Position numbers and translations under genes: made by a program
Shown here: piece after piece, positions 25,529 to 35,831 of the stretch
Layout of the letters: each line of letters opens with the position of its first letter
Numbering within the stretch: position 1 is the stretch's first letter
Notes under the pieces: generated by a model
Seen by the model: the letters and a program-made list of their open reading frames with translations, nothing else
Databases searched by the model: none
Told to the model about the DNA's origin: nothing
Source of the DNA: Acanthacorydalis orientalis
Lineage: Eukaryota; Arthropoda; Insecta; Megaloptera; Corydalidae
Length of the DNA: 64,000 nucleotides
Reading direction: 5' to 3'
NCBI GenBank assembly: GCA_034766995.1
Contig: CM068315.1
Coordinates: 53,712,556-53,776,555, forward strand

Positions 25529-26164
25529 GATTATTTATCGGTAACCATGGATACATTCCATACATTATTTTTATGTTATCGGCCGATCAGAACACAAATA
25601 AAAATGACGGCACAGACCGATATTTATTTATAGAGAAATATTAAAATTTAGGTATGATTTAACGCATTACAAATCACTTAAATAATTATTTGCGATTAAT
25701 TTTTTTTTTAGTTTAGTATTAAAGAAAAAAACAATAAAAAAACATTATTTCTTTTTATATTTATAACAATATTTCATACAATATGAATATATTCAAAATT
25801 AATTGTACATATATAGTCCTTACAGATATAGAGCATCGTATTTTTTTATAGTTAAATATAAACTAACAAAAATATTTTATTTCACATTTTAAGAAATAAA
25901 TATATTTTTTTGTTTTTAGTGGAAATCCAATAAAATCTGGCGAAACTCGTATTTTCTGGGGTTTAGATAAAAACTATCAATCCGTAGCTGTTGTTGGATT
26001 AAAAGATTTACGGTCACCGATTAATGAATTAGAAAATTTAAATGAACAATATGAAAGTATTCGAGGAGCAGCTGCAGGTTAATATATTTTTAATATTCAA
26101 TGCACACAAATACTTCAATGTGTATACATGTGAACATACGCCTCTCTCACTATCTATCTATCTT

Positions 26165-26232
<68 letters not shown>

Positions 26233-28118
26233 TCATTATGAAGTCGGAAATATTTTTTTTCTGGTTTTGACTTCAACACTAATTTAGATTTTCAATTTTG
26301 ACTCCAACCCTTACAGATAAACCTCGATATATGCGGTTAATTCATACAACGAGAGTATACGGTATATTTCGAAATTATCTATATCGAAATTAAAAACGAA
26401 TAGGAAATTCTAATTCATCCAAAATATTTTGGAACATTTTGTTTCACAATCGGCCGCATTATTCGAAATTTTAGAAGGTACCTATAGAGGAGGAGTATTA
26501 TTGTTAGTGACCCTATTAACCGAAAATTGCATTGATTGCAAACGTATATATCAAGGGTTATCTACATATTTGAAAGAGGCCTTTATCCACCAGTTGATTT
26601 GACAGAGGTTGATGATGATGATCTGTATATTACAACTCTTAGGATATGCACGGTATAGATATAAATAAATGGAGGAATGTTTTTCATTTATAAATTTGAT
26701 GACTTCAGAAACTAACTTACTACTTTCTTTGTTTAATATATATATATATAATTCTGGTAATTCGCAGAGAAAATCATACACAGTATATAAAACCATAGAT
26801 AAAGGACTCTTATAAAACTATATTTAACTCCGTAAAACAGTTTAAAAGTATTGAAAAACATAAGCTTTAGGTCCAATATTATTTCTTGAACGTAGTAATT
26901 GATTCTTAAAAATTATATTACAAATATAGTTACGAAATATTGAGGAACATAATTTTACGATAAAGTGTGAATTCTCGTGCTTAAAACATTGCCGACCGCA
27001 ATACCCGTTCGGTCGTGCAACGCCATAATGCAAATAGGATAGATCTACCTATTAGGTCGGTAATGTGTTAAGAGGAAACCAGTTATATGCTGTCAGTAAT
27101 AACTGATAGTTTATCATTAACATTTGTTACTTCAAAATATTAATTAAATTTAAAAACAAACTGCCAAAAATGAATAGACTTTGGCAGAAACATCAAATTT
27201 GTATTAATTAATTTTGAAACCCGGAAAACATGTTAACATAAGTTTAAGTACAGTTAAATATATTATAAAATGCTATAAAGGAAAAAAATTGAGTCTGAGT
27301 TGGAAATTTTTTACGACCCCAGCTTCTAAGCTGTATCAGGCTATACTTCTGATTCCACAGCACAATTATATATTTATATATATATATATATATATATACA
27401 TATATGTATAAACTTTAATATATTAAATTTTTTTAATAAAGTTTCACAATACTATTTGCAATAATTATGTAACAATTATTAATAAAAGAGATTATGATTT
27501 TACAGCTGGTTGTACAAGCTTAACTTCTTTTGGCATAAATCATATTACTGTTGAACATCTTGGTAATTCAGAAGCGGCAGCTGAAGGTGCAATTCTTTCA
27601 ACATGGGTTTTTCAAGAATATAAAGAACAATCAAAAAAAAAAATTATTCCTAAAATTATACCATATGAAAAACAATTCAGTGAAAATTTTAATTGTGGTG
27701 TAATTAAAGCTAATGCTCAGAACTTAGCTAGGTATCTAATGGAAACGCCAGCAAATTGTATGACACCCAAAATATTTACAGAAAAAGTTTTAGAAGAATT
27801 CAATAACTCTAATATTAAAATAGAAATAAGAGATAAATCATGGATAGAATCAGAAAAAATGGGAGCATTTTTATCCGTCACACAAGGTTCTGTTGTACCA
27901 CCAGTTTTTTTAGAAATAACATATATGGGTAATCATATTAATCAAAATCCTTTTGTATTAATTGGTAAAGGAATTACATTTGATAGTGGAGGTATTAGTA
28001 TAAAGCCATCTCTAAATATGGATCAAATGAGAGCAGATATGGGTGGTGGAGCTTGTGTAATAGGAACAATGAAAGCGTTAGTGGAATTGAAAATACCTGT
28101 GAATGTAATAGGTAATAT

Positions 28119-28149
<31 letters not shown>

Positions 28150-29055
28150 TTATTCATCAAAATACTTTCTAGGTCTAATTCCTTTATGTGAAAATATGCC
28201 TTCTGGACATGCAATAAAACCAGGTGATGTAGTAATTGCAAAGAATGGGAAATCTATTTGTGTTGATAACACAGATGCTGAAGGTCGGCTTATTTTAGCA
28301 GACTCTTTATGTTATTCAAAAAAATTTAATCCAAGTTGGATTTTAGATATTGCTACATTAACAGGTGCAATGTCAGTTGCTTTAGGTAAATTAAATACAA
28401 TGAATGTTTTAAAAAGCCGTAATTTAATTTTAATCAATTTAAATTATATCATTGGTTGCAAAAAAAAACTATGATTTTAAAAAATTAAAATCATTCCTGT
28501 TCATAAGCCTTTGACAGTAAATATAAAATTTAGTAAAAATGAATGTAATTAACATTAATTTGATTTTTCTTTTAATTTTATTATGTAACTCTTGTATATA
28601 ATAAAATTGTACAGGTAAAGGAGCAACTGGTGTATTTACAAACTCACAGAATCTTTGGGATGAACTGAATCAAGCAGGTGTAGTAACTGGTGATCGTGTT
28701 TGGCGTTTTCCTTTATGGAAATATTACTCTGATTTGATTAATACATACAATGGATACGATTTAAATAATGTAGGAAAAGGAAAAGGTAAAATAAAACAAT
28801 ATAATACTTCGGTAAATAATAAAAAATAAAGTTATTAATGTTATTACACTACATTTTTTAATCAATATAGGTGGTGGCTCTTGTACTGCTGCAGCATTTC
28901 TTTATGAATTCGTTCCAAAAAATACTAGCTGGTTACATCTTGACATTGCTGGTGTAATGGGTCCTGATGATACCACTCCTTATTTAAAAAAAGGAATGAC
29001 TGGAAGACCAACAAGAACACTAATTCAATTTATTGAACAATTAAGTAAAAAATGA
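17278..29055 (+). CDS. LAP3: Cytosol (leucyl) aminopeptidase, M17 family
   Basis: This is a hexameric two-metal aminopeptidase that removes N-terminal residues such as leucine. Seven coding exons: 17278-17373, 17440-17558, 25920-26077, 27506-28111, 28173-28385, 28615-28785, 28871-29055. Phases match at every join and the product is 515 residues (human 519). The first ~32 residues ([20 protein letters not shown]...) are serine-rich and basic, which suggests a mitochondrial presequence. Then [11 protein letters not shown] opens the macro-like N-terminal domain. The catalytic domain carries the metal-binding blocks [25 protein letters not shown], the family signature [14 protein letters not shown], and the C-terminal [12 protein letters not shown]. 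Intron 2 is about 8.4 kb, far larger than the others, and contains the whole COP1 gene on the same strand. Intron 3 carries a pogo-like MITE and a (TA)n array. A poly(A) signal AATAAA lies near 29097. Confidence 0.95.
18363..20402 (+). CDS. COP1: E3 ubiquitin ligase COP1 (RFWD2), intronless, nested in LAP3 intron 2
   Basis: COP1 is a RING-type ubiquitin ligase of the CRL4/DET1 system; in mammals its substrates include JUN and ETS factors. The reading frame is uninterrupted for 679 residues. The RING finger has C54, C57, C69, H71, C74, C77, C88, C91. A coiled coil spans about residues 145-215 ([20 protein letters not shown] onward). Seven WD40 repeats fill about 355-679 (for example [55 protein letters not shown]), ending [14 protein letters not shown] canonical acceptor (TTTTGTTTCAG) lies 32 bases before the ATG, so a 5' UTR intron is possible. 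Vertebrate COP1 has many exons; here none interrupts the CDS and the gene lies on the host's strand, which suggests a retroposed copy under selection. Confidence 0.95.
   Translation: MASGHDVRAGASSSYNRNHLSGSIRYARMPKRQKSAFFSQIGITFDNRNDDLCCPICFDLIEEAYITKCGHTFCYRCIERSLETLGRCPKCDSSLGGLDQVFPNFVLNDLITKYKKRSIGAEVSEDTSDGLRDFVTSESHNLTLPDVNVMLEVLTQRKNLLEAESCAAQNRLLHEFLKHLLRQKEEQRNRLNLEIALIEKDIEEVENILKDVQSKCPTLEDIEKSVGISEDAAVVAVKQEVIDLIDTIGSTVSQPIKREQLDKTIMTNEIDFELPKSSDDSLTTLATRRRRMYAHFDDFVQCYFTSRAKHLYFDEELTNEKLCPKEEFIEGTVSSSASSGLDAFRENLVKFSRYSGLKPLATLNYSSDLFNNSTIVSSIEFDKDDEFFAIAGVTKRIKVYDYSAVIRDIVDIHYPSVEMTSGSKISCVSWNSYHKGTLASSDYEGTVTVWDATSGRRTKTFQEHEKRCWSVDFNNVDSRLIASGSDDARVKLWSLNEEHSVATLEVKANVCCVKFNPKSSCHLAFGSADHCVHYYDLRRMKEPLSVFKGHRKAVSYVKFINTEEIVSASTDSQLKMWNINSPHCLRSFVGHVNEKNFVGLATDGDYVACGSENNSLYVYYKGLTKQLFSFKFDAVRSVLEQERKDDEPNEFVSAVCWRQRSNVLVAANSQGIIKILELI
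20517..20606. repeat. (TA)n microsatellite, interrupted by GTATGTAT
   Basis: Two TA runs separated by a few GTAT units, about 90 bases in all, just after the COP1 stop. Confidence 0.92.
21300..21560 (+). repeat. Dispersed repeat, family B copy 2
   Basis: The copy starts with a GC-richer block (ACTAGGGAGCTTTGCCCCCC), then CCACTTGTCAATTATAAGCC, and ends TTGTGGATAATTTTGATTTT. It aligns by eye with 16165-16325. No coding capacity is seen. Confidence 0.6.
22186..22231. repeat. (TA)n microsatellite
   Basis: About 45 bases of TA dinucleotides. Confidence 0.9.
23560..23880 (+). pseudogene. Tigger/pogo-like transposase C-terminal remnant
   Basis: On the plus strand, from the ATG at 23566, the frame reads [20 protein letters not shown]...EVYM, then one stop (TGA near 23666), then [20 protein letters not shown] followed by [14 protein letters not shown]...EDQY and a stop. 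The block [11 protein letters not shown] matches the conserved C-terminal TTLDRFFKK of Tigger-type transposases. The preceding ~300 bases show no intact DDE domain. It is a dead fragment inside LAP3 intron 2. Confidence 0.6.
25103..25650 (+). repeat. Dispersed repeat, family A copy 2
   Basis: The GC-richer end (GGGAACTCGGCCTCTTG, repeated CGCTCGCTCA/GCTCGCTCACC) precedes an AT-rich body that aligns by eye with 3617-4053. A (TA)n array has expanded inside the copy at 25489-25525. Confidence 0.6.
25489..25525. repeat. (TA)n microsatellite
   Basis: About 37 bases of TA dinucleotides inside a family-A repeat. Confidence 0.9.
26170..26227. repeat. (TA)n microsatellite
   Basis: About 57 bases of AT dinucleotides in LAP3 intron 3. 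Confidence 0.93.
26312..26565. mobile_element. pogo/Tigger-like MITE in LAP3 intron 3
   Basis: The left end CAGATAAACCTCGATATATG and the right end, reverse-complemented, TAGATAACCCTTGATATATA form a roughly 22-base imperfect inverted repeat next to TA. The ~250-base interior is non-coding. Size, TA flanks and terminal sequence fit a pogo-type MITE. Confidence 0.65.
27374..27398. repeat. (TA)n microsatellite (short)
   Basis: About 25 bases of TA dinucleotides in LAP3 intron 3. Confidence 0.85.
28127..28149. repeat. (TA)n microsatellite (short)
   Basis: TA dinucleotides filling most of the 61-base LAP3 intron 4. Confidence 0.85.
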
Positions 29056-29463
29056 ATATGGAAACATATCTTTTTTTGTAATTTAATATTTTTAATAATA
29101 AAAATTAATATATAAAAAAGTGTTTTTGTATACTTATGTTATCATCTTAATGTAATGAAATAAATAAATAAAGTAGAAAACATTTCACTTCAAACTAAAT
29201 AAAAATTTACATATGTGCAAATATATGTTCATGTATACACAAACAAACATGGATACACATTCATGTAGTACAAATATTACATTAATTTACTGAATTTGTT
29301 TTTTATAAGTATAATAAAAAAATACGTTTATTAACTTATCTTTTATTTATTCTGCAATACAGATTCACAATTTAAAATTACATTTTTCTATATTTTGTAT
29401 TTTGTAATTGAAACAATATGGTCCCTAAGCCATGATGTTCCTAACTTCTTTTGGGAGGGGGTT
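29056..29463. other. LAP3/MED28 convergent 3' region
   Basis: AT-rich 3' UTR sequence of both genes. AATAAA near 29097 would serve LAP3. The GC-rich MED28 terminal exon begins at about 29464 on the minus strand. Confidence 0.5.
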
Positions 29464-29556
29464 CTAAGGGGAGACGTAGTCAGGCAAGGCTCCTCGCCCA
29501 CCCCCACGACCACGACCTCTACCCCGGCCTCTACCTCGCCCCCTCCCTCGCCCCCG

Positions 29557-29868
29557 TCACCTTCGCCCATCTGTAATACCTAGAAAAATAAGATTATACA
29601 TACTAATCAAAATATATAAAAAAAATGGTAATATGTGTCTTCAAATATCCAAAGTGCATACACAAACATACTTACCACATTGCAAGCGGGTATGTCACGC
29701 AAAAGCCTGAAGGCCGAAAGCGGGTGTTTTTTCGACTTTTGTAGTGAGCCGTATTCCAAGCCGAGACTACGTAAAGACGAGAATTCTAGTGTCCCGTTTT
29801 CTATGTTTGGGCACACAAACATGAATTGTTGTGAACCGCTTGCAATGTGTTATTCACATACACACACC

Positions 29869-29901
<33 letters not shown>

Positions 29902-30778
29902 TCAGATTAAACATACCTATATTGCTTGTTGTTTTTTCTAGGTAGGCAAGTGGTCCTTGTAAAACAGCAGAACCAGGAGTACCTGGTGATGGAAATGCTC
30001 CACGATTGGCACTTTGTTGTTGCATGAACATGGCTTGCTGTGGAGATACCTACAAACAGAATTATTTAATTTTTACAAATATATTCAAAAATATATTCAG
30101 ATAAACTCTATTTCCTTGCTTACCAGTCAAGTAAAAATAAGTTTGTTTAAAAATCATTCAACAGAAGAAAACTCATGTTGAACACTACAATAGAAGTCAC
30201 AAAGAAAGTAAAATTTATTAAAATATACCTTATTTATATTTAGATATCGATGTTCATTTAGATAAGCAGACAAAACTATATGATCAAAAACATGTGACAA
30301 CATATGTGCGTGTACAAAAAATTTTTCTTATTATTGTTAAGGAAAAATACATTAAAAAATCCAATAAAATAACTATACTGTTCATAATAATAAATAAAAT
30401 AAATTTTTGTTATTTAAAGTTTAAAAAATTATTTATAATAATATATTTTATAATAATATCCATTCCGATTCAAGTAAATGTGTAGAAATGTACATGCTAT
30501 TGATATATAATAAAATATATTATTTAATTTCTAAATACAAATTCCTCAAAAACAAACACTACTTTAAAATGAAACAATCGTATTTTATTAATTTCTTAAA
30601 ATCGATTTTTGAAAGAATTAGATATTTTTTTAAATATTATTTTCTCTTTCTGCCATTTAAATGTAAAAAATGAATTTAAAATTCATATTAATTTACGTAT
30701 CGACATATACTAAAAAAATTAATGTATGATTACTGATCATATCAATACACATTATAATTTTGTTTAACAACAAATACC

Positions 30779-30834
<56 letters not shown>

Positions 30835-31416
30835 CCCATTGTTTTTTAAAAAAAAAGATTTTCCATAATATATTGATAAATGACATAAAGTGGATTTTTC
30901 AAAAATGTATTGCTGTTGTTATTTTGTTACACAAAAAGGTAATACATATAATAAATTAATTCATCCGGTATATAATATGATCTCTACTAGTTTACTTTGC
31001 CTCAAAAATTCTATTAATTGCAGAGCCATCACAATGTATAAAACTTAACACATATTTAATAATGACAATTTTAAACATTAAGATTAAAACACAACTGTAA
31101 AGCGATATGATTATATAAAAGTCCTCAACAGACTTAGATGCCAAAATTACAATAACAAAACCACCTTTCTAATTTATTTAAAACAAATTATTAACCAACA
31201 TTTTGACATTATTTGTCTGTTTAGTACTTAGTATCTTCTGCATGTATACATAAGAATAAAAAGCCACATTACATAAGTGATTATAAAAACAGATTGTACA
31301 AAAGCCAGCAATACTTCAAACATGCATTTATTTTTCATTCAGACAGAAAAATAATTTAAGAAAAATTATATCCAAATCAACTAAACTATACACATTTACT
31401 CTGTTATCAAGTATAT

Positions 31417-31467
<51 letters not shown>

Positions 31468-34400
31468 CATACAACCAAATCTACAAACAGAGAATTCTAG
31501 ACAGTTGTCTAAAAGTACTGAACAAAATGAGGCATAAAACTTATACAACCTTCGAGTGTCAATAATATAAACGAAGTGTGTATATAAGATAAACATCAAA
31601 AAACAAACAGACTTATCTAAAGCGCATTTCTTAAATGTAAAATCTAAAAAATATTTATGAAATAAAATAAATATTTCAAAATAATGCTAAGAAAATAAAA
31701 TGTTTCTATTTCAAATTCGAAATATATGAGTACTTTTAACAAGAATCATGTTTTAAATCTAAAAAGAGTAGTATAATACTAATTTGCACAAATTAAAACT
31801 ATATTAAACATTTATATTCAAGGCAGATTACTTAAATTATTATACATTTTTCTTTTATTCACTTTATTAATACATAAAAAATAATTTTCTATTGATTTTT
31901 AAACCTAAATAATATCAAATTATCATACTGTAAGTATTTTTTTTGTAATCAAAATACACAAAACTGAATTATTTACGTGATAAGGAAGGGAATAAGTTGC
32001 AATGGGTCTAACGGAAATGAAAAAATATATTGCAAAATAAGGCACATTTAATTTTATAAAAATCCACCACTTCCTACATTTTTACTACACCCGTAAGCAC
32101 ATATAGCAATAATACACTGTTCTACAAATAAAATTAATGAATGTTATAATATCAACCTGTTTAGTTTTATAAAAATAAATATTAAAACAAACTAACATAA
32201 ATAATAACAAAAGTTAATAAATACTATTTTATTTCCTTGGTCATTCAAACATTTGAAAACGATAATATCATTGCACATGTAATTTATTTACTTTTTGGAA
32301 TTTTATTAAAATACTTAATTTGACGTCAATTGGTCATGTTATATCACAAATTATTAATCACATTCTTATCATAACATTCCAATTATATAACATTTTATAT
32401 AAAATGTCCCTGAGGAAAATGAGTATAATTCAATAACAATTAATACCTACCTACTGTTATAATATTATTATAATTGCATTACTATGATTCTTTAATGATG
32501 CTTAAGGAAAATATTTACAATATTCTATTCAACTGCACAGTTATTGATTAAAAATATTACTTTTAAATCATTTTTTTGGTGCTGTAGAATTGAAAAACTT
32601 ACTTTTCAAGTAACACATTTAAAAGTATCTAATCGTTTAAAATTTCCATTAATTACATACATACACATACTCATTCATCTAAACATAAACATATATACAC
32701 AAACAAAACTAAGAAATATTATATATATATATATAAATAATATATATATATATATATATATATGAATAATATATATATATAAATAATATATATATATAAT
32801 TTTTAAAATATATATATTTAATGTACTATAATAATCTTTGTTAATTAAAAATAGAAAAATAGTGACTTTTTAGACACATAAGCTTATTTAAAAATCATGT
32901 AGTCTTAATGTAAAATATATACTTCTTTCACTCATTGTACTGTGTAAGGCTTCTATTTTTGAGTTTTAAATATTTATTTAATTTTTATATTACTCTGATC
33001 TATTAAATATTAATCATAACATATAAATAAGCATAGTGTTTCATAACTATTATTTTATCTTTTCTTTCTATTCTAATTTTCATACTTTTCAAACTTCAAA
33101 TATATTATTCAACATACGCATACGTAAGACTATGTACATGCATGAATATACATGTTTATATAATTATATGTATATATGTATTGCATTTATTGTGTACTTG
33201 CATTTATTCCTTTATATGTATGTATGTATACAGGGAATTTAATAATGATTGTAACACACTTTGACAGTATTGTGGAAGATCAATTTGAAAAAATCATATG
33301 AACAAATATGTTTTATATCACTTAATTATATATAATTACAAGTGAACAAAGTTTTTAATAACTGTTCGAATCATTCTGTACATGTGACCACGATGCACAT
33401 ACCATGTGTATATGTGTACATGGATACACACACACACACACATGCACACACACACACACACACAGATATATATATATATATATATATGATGACACACATA
33501 TAATTTTTTTGTATACAGAACTAAATAAAATACAACTTAAATGTTTAATAAGTATTCATATGTAAACCAAACCCAAATATTCACAAACTCATAATGAATA
33601 ATGCAGTCACTACCATTCATAATGTATATGTTTGTTAATCACAAAACAATTATTTTCACATGTTTCTATGATCTACCTGCATTTGTTGCTGCATTTGTTG
33701 TTGTTGAAGTTGTACTTGCATTTGCTGTTGTTGTAATTGTACTTGCAATTGTTGTTGTTGTAACTGTGCTTGCTGCATTTGCTGAGCTTGCTGCTGTACT
33801 TGCTGCATTTGCACCTGCTGTGTAATATTGTCATTAAATAGTTTTTTAAATTAGTTCTATAACTTAAACACGCACACACACACATTTAATTAAAAGAAAA
33901 TATATTTTGGAATGTACTGGAATATAAATATTTATTTTTTATAAATATTAAATTTCACTGTATAAGAAATAAATATATCTAATAATCATTTTATGAACAA
34001 TTGTATTTAGGTACACGTTTTTAAAAGAATAACTAAATTTATTATAAATAAATTTTGGGTTTATCTATAACAAATGAGACCTATGAAATAACTGTTTTTG
34101 AAAGGTAAACTTTTCATTTAATTACAAATGGTATATCACGTTTTGTTTTGAAAATCATTTAAAATATGACTCCCATTAAACAATAAATATTTAATATCTT
34201 TGTAAATAGAAAAAATGTGTTTATTCCACTAAATATAGCATTTTTAACTTAAAATCATTACTTAAATTGTTTTTTTTTTCAAAAAAAGAAAGAATAATAA
34301 ATAAAACAAGTATACTTTAAATACTTGTTTAAATATGATGTACAAATTTATGATCTGAATTAAAAGATTTACATTTTATGCAACATTAAAACAATACTCC

Positions 34401-35635
34401 ATAAATAAACTTTTATTCATCTTCAATGTAACTATATCATGTATTCTTATAACTATTAATATTACATACTTAATATACTTAAATTTAAATTTGTACCATT
34501 TCTTAAATTAAAGTAAATCAATATTAAATTATTTAATGATTAATAAACACGGTCACACAACATTAACATGTCATTATAACTATTATGGACCATTTCAACT
34601 ATAAATACACCATATACTTTCGCTTTTTATGATACTAAATTATATTGGGTTGAACCAAAAATTCATTTAAATTTTTCTAGCAAACAGTACTGAAAGTGAT
34701 ACTTAAAAAAGTTACCCATCAAACAAAATGATAAATCATTATTAAATAAAGTATATATTAATATTTTAGTTTGAATGTTTGTTTAATTTCCAAAGTTTTG
34801 GTTCAACTCAATGGATAGCTTTATTGCAAAAATAAAATGAGTCACCTATACCTTACTTATGGTAAGAAACACTATAATTTTTACAAAATCTGTCACCAAT
34901 ATCAACTTCAAGTTTTTATAAATAGTTCTTTTAACTTTATAATAATACTTTACTTTAAACATTATTTCAAACCTGTTGTAATGCAGCTGACATTCCAGGC
35001 ATTCCTATCTGATTTGTTGATTGTGATATACTTGGAACAGACTGTGACTGCAATCCATTAGTTGTAGTTACTTGATTTCCATTATTTAATCCAGATGTTG
35101 TTACATTTTGAGATAATGATTTTTCCCAATGAACATCGGCTAATAAGTTCTGCCATACTGCAATTTTATCATAATGCCGCTTCAATAACTCTTCTTTGCG
35201 TGCTAATTCTAAACGTAAATCATTGATATCTTCTTTTATGACTAATTCTGGTTTTAATGCTGATAACAAAAACCTTTTTTGTAAAAAAAAGGCTTCCATT
35301 TGTCGAGCAAGGTCAATAAATCGTAATGTTGTCTGATCAACTTCAACACGAATTTCATCTTTATCTGTACTTGGTGATGTTTCATCTTTCGTTAAAACAT
35401 TTAGGCATGACTAAAACAATATTTCAAGATGTATGATTTAATCAATGTATTTATATATAAAAATTAATATCATTTATATATGCACACAAATATTTCCACT
35501 CACAAATACACACATGTGTGTGGGTGTGTTTGTATATGCATATATGTGTGTATGAATATATAAATATATTTTTACTTGAAATGCTTCTTCAAATTCATCA
35601 ACTAAATTTCCATTTCCATTTGTTGGGGTAGCCAT
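29557..35635 (-). CDS. MED28: Mediator complex subunit 28
   Basis: MED28 is a Mediator head-module subunit that links transcription factors to RNA polymerase II. Five coding exons on the minus strand: 35635-35576, 35410-34973, 33817-33677, 30049-29917 and 29570-29557. Phases match and give 261 residues (human 178). Exon 1 ends ...NLVDEFEEAFQ. Exon 2 has RFIDLARQMEAFFLQKRFLL and VIKEDINDLRLELARKEELL, the conserved coiled-coil core. Exon 3 is almost pure Q/M/V (QVQMQQVQQQAQQMQQAQLQ...), and exon 4 ends LQGPLAYLEKTTSNI, like the human QGSLAYLEQASANI. The glutamine tract explains the extra length. The terminal exon reads DGRR then TGA, but the same frame continues with an Arg-Gly repeat to a TAG at 29464 (see finding). 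Introns are long for this locus and contain a MITE and (TA)n arrays. Confidence 0.9.
29673..29852. mobile_element. Short palindromic-ended MITE in the last MED28 intron
   Basis: The perfect 13-base inverted repeat ACATTGCAAGCGG (29677-29689) and its complement (29836-29848) bound about 170 bases. With one mismatch the repeat extends outward to TA(C/A)CACATTGCAAGCGG. The interior is clearly more GC-rich than the surrounding intron and non-coding. Superfamily is not clear from the ends. Confidence 0.65.
29870..29901. repeat. (CA)n-(TA)n microsatellite
   Basis: CA repeats (about 29859-29882) run into TA repeats (29883-29901) just before the MED28 exon 4 donor. Confidence 0.85.
30782..30831. repeat. 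(TA)n microsatellite
   Basis: About 50 bases of AT dinucleotides in MED28 intron 3. Confidence 0.93.
31426..31462. repeat. (TA)n microsatellite
   Basis: About 37 bases of AT dinucleotides flanked on both sides by CATA units. Confidence 0.9.
32720..32810. repeat. Interrupted (TA)n with ATAAATAAT units
   Basis: Four short TA runs separated by AATAAT or GAATAAT spacers, suggesting expansion of a composite unit. Confidence 0.8.
33425..33487. repeat. (CA)n-(TA)n microsatellite
   Basis: CA dinucleotides from about 33428 to 33463, then TA dinucleotides to 33487. Confidence 0.88.
33818..34972. other. MED28 intron 2
   Basis: A 1.15-kb AT-rich intron. I see nothing coding in it. Confidence 0.55.
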
Positions 35636-35831
35636 ATTGACTCTTTTTCTATAAAATTGAGGTTAATTAAATAAGTTCAAAAAAACATAACAAGCAACTT
35701 AATAGGTATAGGCATAGGGCATAGGTATGACTGGGTGTTACGTGAGACTGTCTATTGTCTGTGGCTGGGTATGTTTAAACCAGTCTTTTATCTACGGTCT
35801 ATAAGCATAGATAAAAAGTCTCCCTCTAACG

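Larger units (their letters stand above)
20403..25919. other. Remainder of LAP3 intron 2, rich in repeats
   Basis: Downstream of COP1 the intron holds (TA)n arrays, a family-B copy (21300-21560), a CATAGATAAAAG motif pair (22573, 22601), a Tigger-like transposase remnant (23560-23880), unassigned sequence 23881-25100 with a short minus-strand frame near 24243-24428 that I cannot identify, and a family-A copy (25103-25650). Confidence 0.5.
30050..33676. other. MED28 intron 3
   Basis: A 3.6-kb AT-rich intron with (TA)n arrays at 30782-30831, 31426-31462 and 32720-32810, and CA/TA repeats at 33425-33487. No nested gene or coding remnant is recognised. Confidence 0.55.

Noticed and set aside
29388..29570. 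60-codon minus-strand frame rich in Gly, Glu and Val
   Set aside because: It is the +1 frame of the Arg-Gly tract in the MED28 terminal exon. The exon phase and the diverse Arg and Gly codons favour the other frame.
30294..30673. Two Lys/Ile-rich plus-strand frames in MED28 intron 3
   Set aside because: Low complexity, no homology recognised and no start context; expected by chance in AT-rich DNA.
33601..33825. Val/Ala-rich plus-strand frame
   Set aside because: It is the antisense of the MED28 glutamine exon (CAG/CAA read backwards).
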